Shown: positions 8,722 through 19,573 of the stretch, piece after piece
How positions within the stretch are numbered: the stretch's first letter is position 1
Layout: the number at the start of each line of letters is the position of its first letter
From: an uncultured Acidobacteriaceae bacterium
GTDB taxonomy: Bacteria; Acidobacteriota; Terriglobia; Terriglobales; Acidobacteriaceae
Direction: 5' to 3'
Assembly: GCA_903911925.1 (NCBI GenBank)
Contig: CAIWFH010000008.1
Location: 48,931 to 112,930, forward strand
DNA length: 64,000 bases
Notes under the pieces: generated by a model
What the model was told of the DNA's origin: nothing
The model's input: only the letters and a program-made list of their open reading frames with translations
Database searches by the model: none
Position numbers and translations under genes: made by a program

Positions 8722-11271
8722 CTATTCAATGCGCAATGCTTGCATTGGTTCAATTGAAGCGGCGCGCCGCGCAGGAATGAACCCCGCCACCGCGGCGCAA
8801 AGAGCGAGCACTAAAACCGCGCCTCCCAGGGCCAGCGGATCGTAGGTTCCTATGCCGTAAAGGAGGCTCTTCATCAAGTGTCCGGCATACAACGCGGCAG
8901 GAATGCCCAGGGCAAGACCGATGAGAATCTGCCAAAGCGCGCCGCGCAGAACCATGGCGACGACAGCTGGGCGCGTTGCGCCCAGTGCCATGCGGATGCC
9001 TATTTCACCGGTGCGGCGGGCTACGAAATAAGACATCACGCCGTACAGCCCGACCGAGGCAATAATGAGCGCCAGAATCCCGAACAGGCTGGTCAGTTGA
9101 GCGATCAGCCGCTCCTGAACAAAGTTGCCAGCCACCTGCGTGTCGAAGGTGCGAATGTCGGTGACCGTTAGATTGGGATCGATGGCGGCAAGCGTGTGGC
9201 GCATTGAGGCGGCCGCATCCTGCGTTGGCCTGTTGTAGCTGAGGATGATGGAATTAATGAACGACGACTGCGTTTCAGTGCCAATCATCGAGGGCTGCGT
9301 GTAGCCCATGTCGCGCTGCACAATCGGGCGCAGATAAACCGGGCGGATCGGGCTGCGCGGATTGTTCATTTTGAAATCGGCAAAGACGCCCACGATCTCC
9401 CAGTCTCCGGAGTACTGCGGGAAGTCGATGCCGAAGTGCTTGCCTATCGGGTCCTGGTTGGGGAAGAACCGCTTCACAAAGGTCTCATTGACCACCGCGA
9501 CCTGCTGTGAAGTAGCAGTGTCCCGGTCGGTGAAGTTGCGTCCGCGCAGAATGGGAACGCCTATGGAATCGAGAAAGTGGTTGCTGACGCGGTCCCAGGT
9601 TGAGCCGCACTTGTCGCCAGGCTGCGGCGCGGGATGACCTTGCTGAATCACGCACTCGCCCCAGTTGTCGCCTTCCAGCGGGCTGTAAAGTCCCATCCCT
9701 ACATTGGCCACGCCGGGCTGCGCGGTAAAGCGCTCCTCGATCTGCCGGTAGAGCGCGGGCAGGCGCTCGATGGTGTAGCCTGCGCCTGCCGGATCGAAGT
9801 GCATCACGTAGCGATTGGAAGTGGCAACGCCGAATTTCTGATGCTGAAGATTATTCAGCGAGCGGGACATCAGAATGGCTCCCGCGATAAGAACCACCGA
9901 CAGGGCCGCCTGCAGAACGACCAGCGCCTTTTGCGGCAGCGACGAGCGGTCGCGCGTACTGCGGTTCACGCCGCGAAGTGCTTCGGCCGGTTGGGCGTGC
10001 GACGAAAGCCAGGCTGGCGCAGTTCCAAAAAGGATGCCGGTGAGAAGCGAGACTGCGAATGCAAAGCCTAGAACCATGAGGGAAGGCGTGGCATTCACAG
10101 GCATGTTTCTTGCGTCGGGAAATGCGAGGGCAAGGATGGTATGCGAGCCCGCATAAGCCACAACCAAGCCGGCGAGGCCGCCGATGCAACTCAACAGCAC
10201 GCTTTCGGAAAGAATCTGGCGAATGACGCGCCCGCGCCCCGCGCCCATGGCCATGCGGATGGCCACTTCAGAACGATGCATGGTGGCGCGTGCCAGCATG
10301 AGGTTCGCGATATTGGCGCATGCGATGAGCAGAACGACACCGGCCAGAATCATTAGCGTCTTCAAGCCGTCGCCGGTCTCGATTTGCAGGCTTTGGATGC
10401 CGCCGCCTCCGGGAACGACCATGACGTGCTGCTTGGGAATCTCCTTGGCGCCGCCGTGTTCGGTGTAAGCCGGAAGAGTGCCCAACCACTGGCGCAATGC
10501 TGCTGACAGCTTGCTCTGCAAAGCCGGGATACTGGTTCCCTGACGAACTCTTCCCAGCGGGTAGAGCCAGTTCGAAGTCTCATGGTGAAGGATGGAACTC
10601 GGTCCGCGCAGGTAGGGCTCAATCTGCAGCGGTATCCAGAAATCTGGCGGGGTATCGGTTACACGATCCCCGAAGAAGCCGGCGGGAGCTATACCAACGA
10701 CGGTAACGGGCCGTGCGTTGATTGAGATCGTCGATCCCACAATGCTGCGATCCGCGTTGAACTCCGTTTGCCATGCGCGGTAACTGATAACGATGGCGGG
10801 CGGCGACGATGGAGTGTCATCGCTATCTCCGAGCGGGCGTCCCGCATACGCTCCCAGGCCCAGAGTCGAAAAAAAGTTGCCCGATACAAATTCGCCCTGC
10901 AGCGGTTTGGCCATTTCATTGCCGCGCCGCACGCTCCATCCCCAGCGGCCGGCCTGCACCGCGGCCAGTTGCTCAAACTCGGGCGCGGATTTCTTGAGAT
11001 GCAGGTAGAGGTCGTAGGAGAAAATGTCGAAGTCGCCATTCTCGCCTACGAAGCCGCCATTGACACAGCAATTGTCGGTGTCGCCGATACGGTAAAGACG
11101 CGACGGATCGGCTACGGGCAGTGAAGACAGCAGAATCCCGTGGACCAGCGTGAAGATGGCCGTGTTGGCGCCGATGCCCAGCGCCAGCGTGATCACTACC
11201 GTTAGCGTAAACCCCGGCGACTTGCGCAACCGGCGCGTTGCGTAGCGAATATCCTGGATCCAGTTTCCCAT
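8722..11271 (-). CDS. ADOP-family ABC permease, copy 4
   Basis: 849 residues from ATG at 11271. An open frame continues upstream, but the start is placed here because an AGGAGAG ribosome site precedes it and the conserved N-terminus MGNWIQDIRYATRRLRKSP starts exactly there. The first helix is LALGIGANTAIFTLVHGILL. The first core holds an unusual Cys pair (DNCCVNGGF, about 70-78), and the second core has two more Cys near residues 580-595. Disulfide bonds in the periplasm are possible. Coupling regions read MHRSEVAIRMAMGAGRG and ARRTGEIGIRMALGATRP, and the end is [16 protein letters not shown]. It is the longest of the seven. Confidence 0.9.
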   Translation of the reverse strand: MGNWIQDIRYATRRLRKSPGFTLTVVITLALGIGANTAIFTLVHGILLSSLPVADPSRLYRIGDTDNCCVNGGFVGENGDFDIFSYDLYLHLKKSAPEFEQLAAVQAGRWGWSVRRGNEMAKPLQGEFVSGNFFSTLGLGAYAGRPLGDSDDTPSSPPAIVISYRAWQTEFNADRSIVGSTISINARPVTVVGIAPAGFFGDRVTDTPPDFWIPLQIEPYLRGPSSILHHETSNWLYPLGRVRQGTSIPALQSKLSAALRQWLGTLPAYTEHGGAKEIPKQHVMVVPGGGGIQSLQIETGDGLKTLMILAGVVLLIACANIANLMLARATMHRSEVAIRMAMGAGRGRVIRQILSESVLLSCIGGLAGLVVAYAGSHTILALAFPDARNMPVNATPSLMVLGFAFAVSLLTGILFGTAPAWLSSHAQPAEALRGVNRSTRDRSSLPQKALVVLQAALSVVLIAGAILMSRSLNNLQHQKFGVATSNRYVMHFDPAGAGYTIERLPALYRQIEERFTAQPGVANVGMGLYSPLEGDNWGECVIQQGHPAPQPGDKCGSTWDRVSNHFLDSIGVPILRGRNFTDRDTATSQQVAVVNETFVKRFFPNQDPIGKHFGIDFPQYSGDWEIVGVFADFKMNNPRSPIRPVYLRPIVQRDMGYTQPSMIGTETQSSFINSIILSYNRPTQDAAASMRHTLAAIDPNLTVTDIRTFDTQVAGNFVQERLIAQLTSLFGILALIIASVGLYGVMSYFVARRTGEIGIRMALGATRPAVVAMVLRGALWQILIGLALGIPAALYAGHLMKSLLYGIGTYDPLALGGAVLVLALCAAVAGFIPARRAASIEPMQALRIE

Positions 11272-11293
11272 CAGTCTCTCCTGCGTGCTTGCT

Positions 11294-13744
11294 CTACTCG
11301 CTGCGCAGCGCTTGCATCGGTTCGATTGAAGCCGCGCGACGTGCCGGTGACAGACCTGCAACAAAAATCGTGAGCAGCATTAAGGCTGCCGCTGCAAAAT
11401 AGCTGAGCGGGTCGAACGGAGCCACGCCAAACAAAATAGCCCGCAATAACCGAACCGCGGCAATGGAACCCAGCCCACCGGTGAGCAATCCCAAACCAGC
11501 AATCAAGGCGCTGCCGCTGAGCACCAGCCGGAAGATGGCGGCGCGTGTTGAACCCAGAGCCATGCGCAACGCAAATTCGCGGTGGCGCTCGACGACTGAA
11601 TACGCCATCACTGCGTACAACCCCATCATGGCTACGAGCAAACTCGATATTCCGTAGACCCCTAGCAACTCGGCGGGAAGCCGTGAAAACTGGTACTGAA
11701 CGCCCGATACCTCTTCAAGCGTTTGCGGATTCTCAAGGGGCAGTGAACTATCAACTGCGGCAACGGCGCGGCGAAGGGGCGAGAGCAGCGCAGTGGACGC
11801 AGAGGCAGCGCGCACCGCGACGAATACACGGCTCTCATAGTGCTGGGCAAGGGGCAGGAAGAGAAATGGCGGAGCCTCTTCCGTCTGCGGACCGTGATAT
11901 GCATAGTCGTGAACCACGCCGACAATCTGCCAGGTTTTCCCTGAAATCACAACGCTTCGGCCAATCGGGTCGTCCTTGGGCCAGTAGCGGCGCGCCATAT
12001 TTTCACTGACCATCGCAACCAGGGGCGCGCCATCGATATCGTGCGAATTGAATTCGCGGCCGCGATCGATAGTGATGCCCATCGAATGGAAAAAGTCAGG
12101 TCCTTCAAAATCCGTGATGACTTCCATCGGTTCATTCTTGCCGGGAACATAACCGGGAACGCTGAAGCTCAGGGTATTGCCAGAGCCCTCGTCGCCCATG
12201 GGCAAATGCGAGGTCATGGTTGCCGCGGACACTCCGGGGGCCGTGCGCAACTTTTCAAGCAGCGCCGATTGAAGGGCAAGGCCGCGCTCCTTTGTATATC
12301 CCGAACGCGAGAGATCGATTCCTGCGGTGAGACAGTTGGCACGATTGAAGCCGGTATCGGCGTTGACTATATTGAGTGCGGTGCGGGTGAGCAGGCCGCA
12401 GCAGACCAGCACCATGAAGCAGATGCCCAGCTGAAGCCCAAGCAGAATTGAGCGGCCCATCTTCTTTCGAGTTCCGCCGGCGACCGCCGCGCCGCCTTCG
12501 TGCAGCGCCTCTTGCTGAGAGACGCGCAAAGACTGGCGCATGGGAAACAATCCGCAGCAAAGCGTGACCACAATAACCAGCGCAGTCACAAAAAGCAGAA
12601 TTCGAAAGTCGGTATGCAGGTTGAAAGCCAGCGGCATGCCAAAGTTGGGCAGCAGCACGTAGAGCGATTTTGAAATGCCCGTGCTTGCGGCCCAACCTGC
12701 CAGTCCTCCCGCCACCGCGAGCAGGCCTGTCTCAACAAACACCTGTGCCGCAATCCTGCGCGGCGACGCACCAAGCGCAGTGCGAATCGCTACCTCGCGC
12801 CGGCGGCGCGCGGCATGCTGGCCTAGCAGAGATGCTATATTGATGCAGACCAGAATCATCAGCAGCAGTGAAGCGCCTAGTAGAATAGGCAACTGCTCGC
12901 CAACAGCGCCAAAAAGGCCGCGCTCAAAGTGAGCGGAGTCCCGAAGGTTGAGATCCCAACCGTTGTAGCCGCCGTCCTTTTGCTGCTGGGCGAAAGTGCG
13001 AGCAAGCGTGTGCAGGTCCGCCGAGGCGGCCGCGTCGCCCACGCCAGGCTGAAGGCGGAGCGCGACCATCAGGCCGTAGTGTGCCAGCGGATCAGCGGGG
13101 GCGTTGGCGTCGAGGTCGCGCAATGCGGAGAGAGGCATCCATGCCGTCTCCGCAATTCCGCCGAAGATTCCGGCAAACTCCGCCGGAGCCACACCCACCA
13201 CGGTGAAGGCATGGCGATTGATTGACAGGGTTCGGCCCACAACATTGGGATCAGCCGAAAAACGGCTGCGCCACAAACCGTCAGAAAGAACGATCGCGTC
13301 GTTTGAGCCGAAGGCGTGGTCATCCGCAGCGGCCTGGAAGAAGCTGCCCAACTGCGGCTGCAGGCCGAGAAACTGGAAGTAGTTGGCGGAGACGGTGCCG
13401 GCAGAAATCGTCTCGGGCTGCATCCCTGGCGCTGCAAGGTCCACCACGGCAAAAGAAAACGCAACCGCATCCCGGTACGAGCGCCCTTGCGCCCGCAGGA
13501 ATTGATATTGGTTGTAATGAACCGAATAGCCTTCCGACCCACGCACGGTGGCATCCACAAAGCGAATTCCGCGCGCATCGGCGACGTGAGGCCACGGGTT
13601 ATAAAGAACCGCATTCGTCCAGGTGGCGACGGTGGTCATCGCGCCGATACCCAGCGCCAGCGTGAGCACGGCGGTGACCGTGAACCCCGGCGCCTTAAGC
13701 AGCCGGCGCAAGGCGTAGCGAATATCGTTTAGCATTTGATTCAT
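11294..13744 (-). CDS. ADOP-family ABC permease, copy 5 (divergent first helix)
   Basis: 816 residues. The N-terminus [19 protein letters not shown] is typical, but the first helix ([19 protein letters not shown]) and the following loop with YNPWPH depart from the other copies, which have IFS/IFT/VFA at this point. The first coupling region is [19 protein letters not shown]. The second, [18 protein letters not shown], lacks the RTREIG motif found in most copies. The end is [16 protein letters not shown]. It lies 41 bases after copy 6, one of the two widest gaps between permeases, and 22 bases before copy 4. It and copy 6 are the most divergent members by eye. Confidence 0.89.
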   Translation of the reverse strand: MNQMLNDIRYALRRLLKAPGFTVTAVLTLALGIGAMTTVATWTNAVLYNPWPHVADARGIRFVDATVRGSEGYSVHYNQYQFLRAQGRSYRDAVAFSFAVVDLAAPGMQPETISAGTVSANYFQFLGLQPQLGSFFQAAADDHAFGSNDAIVLSDGLWRSRFSADPNVVGRTLSINRHAFTVVGVAPAEFAGIFGGIAETAWMPLSALRDLDANAPADPLAHYGLMVALRLQPGVGDAAASADLHTLARTFAQQQKDGGYNGWDLNLRDSAHFERGLFGAVGEQLPILLGASLLLMILVCINIASLLGQHAARRRREVAIRTALGASPRRIAAQVFVETGLLAVAGGLAGWAASTGISKSLYVLLPNFGMPLAFNLHTDFRILLFVTALVIVVTLCCGLFPMRQSLRVSQQEALHEGGAAVAGGTRKKMGRSILLGLQLGICFMVLVCCGLLTRTALNIVNADTGFNRANCLTAGIDLSRSGYTKERGLALQSALLEKLRTAPGVSAATMTSHLPMGDEGSGNTLSFSVPGYVPGKNEPMEVITDFEGPDFFHSMGITIDRGREFNSHDIDGAPLVAMVSENMARRYWPKDDPIGRSVVISGKTWQIVGVVHDYAYHGPQTEEAPPFLFLPLAQHYESRVFVAVRAASASTALLSPLRRAVAAVDSSLPLENPQTLEEVSGVQYQFSRLPAELLGVYGISSLLVAMMGLYAVMAYSVVERHREFALRMALGSTRAAIFRLVLSGSALIAGLGLLTGGLGSIAAVRLLRAILFGVAPFDPLSYFAAAALMLLTIFVAGLSPARRAASIEPMQALRSE

Positions 13745-13785
13745 CGCGCGTCTTCTCCGTTGATGTTGTGTTGCGGCGCTGCGGC

Positions 13786-16272
13786 TTACTCGCTTCTCAG
13801 CGCCTGCATGGGTTCAATTGAAGCGGCGCGGCGCGCGGGAATTACTGAAGCTGCCAGCGCCAGCAGGAAGATCGAGAAAGCCGAAAGGGTCAGTACGAAG
13901 GGGTCCAGGGGATCGACCTCGAACAGCAGCGAACGCAGCAGGCGGGTGGCAAACACGGCAGCCACCGCGCCAATGCCGCAGCCCACCAGCCCAAGCTTCG
14001 CGCCGGAAACAAGAACCAGGCGCATAACGCTTGCGCGCTGTGAGCCAAGCGCGAGTCGTATTGCCAACTCCTGTGTGCGCAGAGTTGCTGAGAATGCAAT
14101 GACGCTGTAGATGCCCAGCAAAGCCAGCAGCACTGCGGCAATGGCAAAAGAAGAAATCAGTGCTGTCGAGAAGCGCCGCGATGCCTGGCCCTCAGCCACC
14201 ACGTGCTCCATGGTCTCTACGCCGGTGAGCGGCAACTGAGGATCGATCGAGCGAACCGCCGCGCGCAGCGAATCGATCATCTGCTTTGGCGGCAGTTGAC
14301 TGCGCAGCACGATGGTCCCGTAGTTGCTCGTGAGCATTTCGGGGGGCGCAAACTGCCCGATGGAGGCCTTCAACTGGCTGGCCGGTGTGTACATCTGATT
14401 CAGTGTTGGGGCGTCGCCGGATGTCTGCTTGATGTCCGCCACCTCGCCTACCACCGTCATCCACGGTGTCTGGCTTTCCTGAACGCCAACTTTCAGCCGC
14501 TTGCCGATCGGATCCTGCCCAGGCCAATAGTGTTCGGCGAGAGTGCGGTTCACAATAACCACCAGCGGCGAATCTGCGCGGTCCGCCTCGGTAAAGTCGC
14601 GTCCTCGCATCAAGGGAATTCCGAAAGCATGAAGATAACTGCCGATGACCTGCGACGGCCACGCCAGGTTCAAGCCTTCACCCTTACGAGGAACGTAACC
14701 TTCCGGAACGAATGAATTACTGCTGCTGCCTCCGCCCTCCGGCAAAAGAGAAGTGATGCCCACCGCCTGCACCCCCGGTAACTGCTGCAACTTGCGCAGC
14801 AGTTCCGAGTTGAACAGGTCCACTGAAGTCTGGGTTGAATACTGTTGATGCGGCAATCCATAAAACGCGGTTAGCGTGTGGTCGGCGCGAAAACCCAGAT
14901 CGACCGAGCGCATCTTCTGAAAGCTGCGCAGCAGGAGGCCGGATGCAGTGAGCAACACCAGCGCTACGGCCAGCTCAGCGATAACCAGGAAAGAGCGCAA
15001 CCTCGCGTGTCCGCCGGCAGAGCCAGTGCGGCCGCCCTCTTTCAACGCTTCATTCACGCCCGTGCGGGCCGCGGTAAATGCCGGCACCAGCCCGCAAAAC
15101 AATCCCGTAAGGGCTGCCAGCAGAAGCGCGAATCCAACCACCTTCCCATCCAGTCCTATCTCGCTCACGCGCGGCAGCGACTCGGGTAGAATCTTCACGC
15201 CGATGCGGAGAGCCAGGGATGCAAGCAGCAATCCAAGCAATCCTCCGCCAACGCTTAGCATGAGGGCCTCGACAAGAGACTGGCGAAGAATCGCGGCGCC
15301 GCTCGCGCCCAAGGCAAGGCGCACAGAGATTTCGCGCCGCCTGCGAATCACCCGCACCAGCAGCAGCCCGGCTAGGTTGGCGCAAGCAATAAACAGCACC
15401 ACTACCACGGCCAGAAAGAGGATGCGCACCATTGGACGCGCCTGAGCAACCGTTGCTTCGGTCAGCGGCAAGGCCACCGGATGAATCTTCAAACTGCCCA
15501 TGCCCGCGGGAAAATTGCGCATGATCTCCTGCTCGGCAGGTAGCGCATTCTGCAAGGCCTGCGCCATTGTAATGCCCGGCTTCAAGCGCCCCAGCATGTT
15601 GTAATTCCAGCTTCCGGCTCCGTTCACAATTTCGCCTTGGGTAAAGCTCATGGGAACCCACAACTCGCTGCGGTTCAACTGCCCGGGCACCAGCGGGAAC
15701 TCGAAGTTGCGCGGCATCACGCCGATGATCTCGTAGGGTTTGCGGTCCAGCAGTATCTTGGTGCCAAGAATGTTCCCATCGGAATGGAAGCGGCTGTGCC
15801 ACATCTGGTAGCTGATAACCGCAACCTGCTGGCTGCCTTCGTCCTCCTGCTGCGTAAAAGGGCGTCCCATCAAGGGCGAAACACCCAGTACAGGAAACAT
15901 GCTCGATGTCAGCCGCGCTGCATTGATTTGAGCGGGCTCGTTGGTTCCGGAGAGTTCGAATCCCGACTGCTGGTAGCCGCCGAGGCTTTGGAACGCAGTC
16001 ATCTCGCGCATGTAAATGCGCACTGCGGGCGCGGTTGCATTGTAGTTGGCTCCGCCAATGTCGCCCACGCCTTCAGGGATATCGCCAAATGCCAGCAGAC
16101 GATCCTGCTGCGGAAATGGCAGCGGGCGCAGCAATACGCCTTCCACGATGGAGAAGATAGCCGTGGTGGCGCCAATGCCAAGCGCCAGCGTCAACACGGC
16201 GGTCAACGCAAATGCCGGCGACTGGCGCAGATGGCGCAGGGCAAATCGGATTTCAAGCCACAGGTTATTCAT
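13786..16272 (-). CDS. ADOP-family ABC permease, copy 6
   Basis: 828 residues. It starts [19 protein letters not shown], with LEIRF where the other copies have QD(L/I/V)RY. The first helix is [20 protein letters not shown]. The first coupling region is [18 protein letters not shown] (about 300) and the second is [18 protein letters not shown], with QELAI in place of REIGI. The end is [16 protein letters not shown]. The periplasmic part after residue 510 contains a Gly/Ser stretch (GGGSSSNSF). It is 40 bases after copy 7. The frame is intact and codon usage looks like that of its neighbours. Confidence 0.9.
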   Translation of the reverse strand: MNNLWLEIRFALRHLRQSPAFALTAVLTLALGIGATTAIFSIVEGVLLRPLPFPQQDRLLAFGDIPEGVGDIGGANYNATAPAVRIYMREMTAFQSLGGYQQSGFELSGTNEPAQINAARLTSSMFPVLGVSPLMGRPFTQQEDEGSQQVAVISYQMWHSRFHSDGNILGTKILLDRKPYEIIGVMPRNFEFPLVPGQLNRSELWVPMSFTQGEIVNGAGSWNYNMLGRLKPGITMAQALQNALPAEQEIMRNFPAGMGSLKIHPVALPLTEATVAQARPMVRILFLAVVVVLFIACANLAGLLLVRVIRRRREISVRLALGASGAAILRQSLVEALMLSVGGGLLGLLLASLALRIGVKILPESLPRVSEIGLDGKVVGFALLLAALTGLFCGLVPAFTAARTGVNEALKEGGRTGSAGGHARLRSFLVIAELAVALVLLTASGLLLRSFQKMRSVDLGFRADHTLTAFYGLPHQQYSTQTSVDLFNSELLRKLQQLPGVQAVGITSLLPEGGGSSSNSFVPEGYVPRKGEGLNLAWPSQVIGSYLHAFGIPLMRGRDFTEADRADSPLVVIVNRTLAEHYWPGQDPIGKRLKVGVQESQTPWMTVVGEVADIKQTSGDAPTLNQMYTPASQLKASIGQFAPPEMLTSNYGTIVLRSQLPPKQMIDSLRAAVRSIDPQLPLTGVETMEHVVAEGQASRRFSTALISSFAIAAVLLALLGIYSVIAFSATLRTQELAIRLALGSQRASVMRLVLVSGAKLGLVGCGIGAVAAVFATRLLRSLLFEVDPLDPFVLTLSAFSIFLLALAASVIPARRAASIEPMQALRSE

Positions 16273-16312
16273 CGCGTGCCTTCTCCCTTGATTGTTTTTA
16301 CGGTTGGTTCAC

Positions 16313-18745
16313 TTACTCGGTTCTTAGCGCCTGCATAGGATCGACTGAAGCCGCGCGCCGCGCGGGAACAAAGCAGGCGACCATGGCAACCAGGCATAGC
16401 GCAAACGCTACGGTTGCAAAGGTCAGCCAGTCTGCAGCGTCCACTCCGAAGAGCATTCCGCGCAGAAACCGCGTCATCACCAGCGACACCGCAAGACCCA
16501 CGACCAGGCCGGCAATCGTGAGCCGCAAACCCTGCCCGAGCACCTGGCGGAAGACATCTGCCTTTCCTGCTCCAAGCGCTATGCGGATTCCAATTTCATG
16601 GGTGCGCTGGCGGGTGGTGTAGGCCACTACGCCATAGATTCCCACCGCTGCCAGAACCAGAGCCAACATGCCGAAGCAACCTGCGAAGACCACTGCGATG
16701 CGTTCAAAGACACTGCCCATCTCAATGTTGTGCTTGAGCGTCGTTTGGTTGAATAAAGGCAAATCCGGATTCATGCTGTGAACGGTCCGCTCTACCGCAG
16801 AGGCTATTGCCTGCGGATCGCCGGCAGTGCGCACATGGAGGATAACCTCGCCGTCGTAGCGTTGCAGGGTCGAGACAAGAAAGAGCGGAGCGGGGTCGTA
16901 AACCAGGCGGCGATATTTTCCATTGGCAGCCACGCCCACCACCGTGTACCACTGGCCGTACCTCTGGATGCGCTTTCCAATCCCATTCTGGCCTGGCCAG
17001 TAGCGGTCGACAAAAGCCTTGTTGACAACCATGACAAGTTGCGTGTCCGGTTTGTCCTCCGCCGTAAAATCGCGGCCAGAGATCAGAGGCGTTCGCAGCG
17101 TCTGAAGATAATCCGGTCCCACCTTGCCCCGGTCCACTTCGATGGTTTCATGCGGCCGCGGCACGTAGCCTTCCGGCACTACGGTATCGGAGTGAATGGT
17201 GTAGCTGAGAGGTGAAAAATCTGCAATCGTTACGGATTGAACTCCCGGCAGTTCTCTGAGCCGCGCCACCAGTTGCTTGTGAAACTCAAGTCCGGTCTTC
17301 TCGGTATAGCCCATCGTGTCCAGATCGTAAGTGGCCAGATACACATTGTTCGCATCAAAGCCTGGATCAGCTTGCTGAGCTTTCTGAAGACTGCGCACAA
17401 ACAACCCCGCACAGGCGAGCAGCAAAAGCGACAACGCAATCTGCGCCACCACCAGGCTGCCTGAGAGGCGAGACTTGTGCAATCCCCCTGAAGTGCTCAG
17501 CGCTTCGTCTTTCAAGACCGAGACAGGAGAGAGACTTGAAGCGCGCAGTGCCGGGACAACGCCGGATACAAGCGCCGTGAAAATCGAAACAGCGAAGGTT
17601 GCCAGCAGAACAGTGCGGTCCACGGTTCCGTTGATCGACAGCGGAAGCGTCGTGGGAGGTAAGAACGCAGCCAGGGTCTTGGCGGTCCATAAAGTGCACA
17701 AAAGTGCCATTGCGCCTCCCGCCAGCGCAATGAGCAGGTTCTCAATCATGAGTTGCCGCACCATTCTCCAGCGGCTCGCTCCCATCGACAGCCGGATCGC
17801 GAACTCCCGCCGCCGCGCAACCGAACGCACCAGCAGAAGATTCGCAACGTTGGCGCACGCCAACAACAGAAGCACCGCCGCCAGCGCCAGCAGGATGGGC
17901 AACGTTCCGGAAAGGTAGACGTTGGCGCCAAAAGGTGAGCGCCACAGTGGATCGGTGGATAGCCGGTTGGCGCCTTGGTGATCCATCGGGTAGCGGTCAA
18001 CAATCCGCTGCATCTGCAGATTTAGCTCGTTGTCAGCTTGATGCGCATCCACTCCCGTGCGCAACACGCCCAGCACGTTCAGCCAGGAAGCGTCACGATA
18101 GTCAATCCGATTTGAACCCCAGATTTGCCGGTCCACGCCCAGCGGCAACCAGATCTCAGCGCGCAATCCCGTCTTGCACCCCTGAAAGCCCGGCGGCGCC
18201 ACGCCAACAATTGTGTAGGTGTGAAGATTCAGTTCAATCTTTTTCCCGATAATTGAAGGATCGGCGGCAAATCGATTCTGCCAAAGGTCGTATCCCAATA
18301 CGGCTTCGGGCGCGCCCTGGCGTTCGTGGGCTGCAGTTGGAAGAAGGGTGCGGCCGAGTATGGGCCGCACTCCAAGAACCTCGAAGTAGTTCGCCGAGCT
18401 CAGAACTCCGTAAATCCGCTCCGGCTTGCCGGAACCGGTAATCGCCATGTAGTCGTCGTGATAGCCAAGCAAGCCGGTAAAGCTGTGCGTGTTATCGCGC
18501 AAGTCCGCATAGTCCATGTACGAGAACGGGGGCGTCGGATGTTCGCTTCGTTCGCCCCTCTGGATGGTGACCATGTTCCCGGTGTGCGCAATCCCAGGTA
18601 TGGGATCGAGCAGCGTTGAGTTGATCCAGCTGAAGATGGTGCCGTTTGCCGCAATTCCAAGTGCCAGCGTAACTACTGCCAACGCGGCGAATCCTGGATT
18701 CTTGCGCAGTTGCCGCAGCGCGTAACGCAGGTCCTGGAAGAGCAT
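16313..18745 (-). CDS. ADOP-family ABC permease, copy 7 (first in operon order)
   Basis: 810 residues, the shortest copy. It starts MLFQDLRYALRQLRKNPGF with the helix LALGIAANGTIFSWINSTLL. Coupling regions are VARRREFAIRLSMGASRW (about 290) and RQRTHEIGIRIALGAGKA (about 715). The C-terminus ARRAASVDPMQALRTE matches the family. It is only 2 bases downstream of ATPase 2, the tightest junction in the operon, so it is the most likely direct partner of that ATPase. The other permeases probably share one of the two ATPases; this is inferred from spacing alone. Confidence 0.9.
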   Translation of the reverse strand: MLFQDLRYALRQLRKNPGFAALAVVTLALGIAANGTIFSWINSTLLDPIPGIAHTGNMVTIQRGERSEHPTPPFSYMDYADLRDNTHSFTGLLGYHDDYMAITGSGKPERIYGVLSSANYFEVLGVRPILGRTLLPTAAHERQGAPEAVLGYDLWQNRFAADPSIIGKKIELNLHTYTIVGVAPPGFQGCKTGLRAEIWLPLGVDRQIWGSNRIDYRDASWLNVLGVLRTGVDAHQADNELNLQMQRIVDRYPMDHQGANRLSTDPLWRSPFGANVYLSGTLPILLALAAVLLLLACANVANLLLVRSVARRREFAIRLSMGASRWRMVRQLMIENLLIALAGGAMALLCTLWTAKTLAAFLPPTTLPLSINGTVDRTVLLATFAVSIFTALVSGVVPALRASSLSPVSVLKDEALSTSGGLHKSRLSGSLVVAQIALSLLLLACAGLFVRSLQKAQQADPGFDANNVYLATYDLDTMGYTEKTGLEFHKQLVARLRELPGVQSVTIADFSPLSYTIHSDTVVPEGYVPRPHETIEVDRGKVGPDYLQTLRTPLISGRDFTAEDKPDTQLVMVVNKAFVDRYWPGQNGIGKRIQRYGQWYTVVGVAANGKYRRLVYDPAPLFLVSTLQRYDGEVILHVRTAGDPQAIASAVERTVHSMNPDLPLFNQTTLKHNIEMGSVFERIAVVFAGCFGMLALVLAAVGIYGVVAYTTRQRTHEIGIRIALGAGKADVFRQVLGQGLRLTIAGLVVGLAVSLVMTRFLRGMLFGVDAADWLTFATVAFALCLVAMVACFVPARRAASVDPMQALRTE

Positions 18746-18747
18746 GG

Positions 18748-19470
18748 CTAGGCCTCCGCTTCTTCAGTGAGCTTGGTGAGTTCCTGCTCCGAGACCACCT
18801 TCCCGTCGAACAGGTGAACTTCGCGCTGCGCGTGTTTCGCAAAACGCGGATCGTGCGTAACCATGCAAATTGTGGACCCTTCGCGGTGCAGATCGGCCAG
18901 CAGGTGCATCACCGCTTCGCCGTTCTTCGAGTCCAGGTTGCCGGTAGGCTCGTCAGCCAGCAGGATCGATGGCGAACCCGCCAACGCACGGGCCACGGCC
19001 ACGCGCTGCTGTTGACCGCCGGAGAGTTGTGCCGGGTAGTGGCGCATGCGGTGGGCCATGTTCACCCGTTCCAGCGCTTCCTTCACCCTCTTCTTGCGCT
19101 CCGCCGAAGGCATGCCCGCGCGGTAGGTCAGCGGCAGTTCGACATTCTCTTCCACGGTGAGATCGCCGATGAGGTTGAAGCTCTGGAAGATGAAGCCGAT
19201 CTCCTGGTTGCGGATGCGCGAGCGGTCGCCGAAGCTCAGGTTCTCAACCGGGTTGCCGTTCAGCAGGTACTTGCCGCCGGTCGGAGTGTCCAGCAGGCCA
19301 AGAATCGAAAGCAGTGTGGACTTGCCGCAGCCTGAAGGGCCGGACATGGCCACGTACTCGCCCCGCGAAATGGTGAGGTGAATACCAGACAGAGCGTGCG
19401 TTTCCACTTCGTCGGTGTAGAAGACCTTGGTCAGGTCTTCAATGTCAATAAGCGTGTCGTTCAGTGCCAT
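18748..19470 (-). CDS. ABC transporter ATP-binding protein, MacB/LolD type (ATPase 2, proximal)
   Basis: 240 residues with a complete ATPase motif set: Walker A GPSGCGKS (44-51), Q-loop Q96, signature LSGGQQQRVAVARA (149-162), Walker B ILLADE (169-174), D-loop NLDS and switch histidine H206 (VTHD). It would hydrolyse ATP to drive the FtsX-type permeases that follow. All residues are canonical, unlike ATPase 1 at the other end of the operon. The gene follows the adaptor gene after 103 bases, a gap that holds an AGGGACT repeat tract, and precedes copy 7 by 2 bases. Confidence 0.93.
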   Translation of the reverse strand: MALNDTLIDIEDLTKVFYTDEVETHALSGIHLTISRGEYVAMSGPSGCGKSTLLSILGLLDTPTGGKYLLNGNPVENLSFGDRSRIRNQEIGFIFQSFNLIGDLTVEENVELPLTYRAGMPSAERKKRVKEALERVNMAHRMRHYPAQLSGGQQQRVAVARALAGSPSILLADEPTGNLDSKNGEAVMHLLADLHREGSTICMVTHDPRFAKHAQREVHLFDGKVVSEQELTKLTEEAEA

Positions 19471-19528
19471 TCCATCCCCCTCGTGTAAGGTGTCAGTGTT
19501 CAGTTGTCGTTTGCCTGCTGCGGCTCGG

Positions 19529-19567
19529 TCCTTAGTCCCTAAGTCCCTAGTCCCTAAGTCCCTGGTC
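19529..19567. repeat. AGTCCCT heptamer tract, copy at adaptor/ATPase junction
   Basis: Within about 40 bases the unit AGTCCCT occurs four times, separated by A or TA, and ends in GGTCC. A second and longer tract of the same heptamer lies at 40907-40958, in front of the methyltransferase gene. Here the tract lies between the adaptor stop (19574) and the ATPase 2 start (19470), inside the operon. No promoter or terminator is evident in it. Confidence 0.75.
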
Positions 19568-19573
19568 CTCGCC

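Noticed and set aside
1210..18745. Many long overlapping frames on both strands inside the permease genes
   Set aside because: They are alternative frames of GC-rich coding DNA. The permease frames carry the conserved motifs and ribosome sites.
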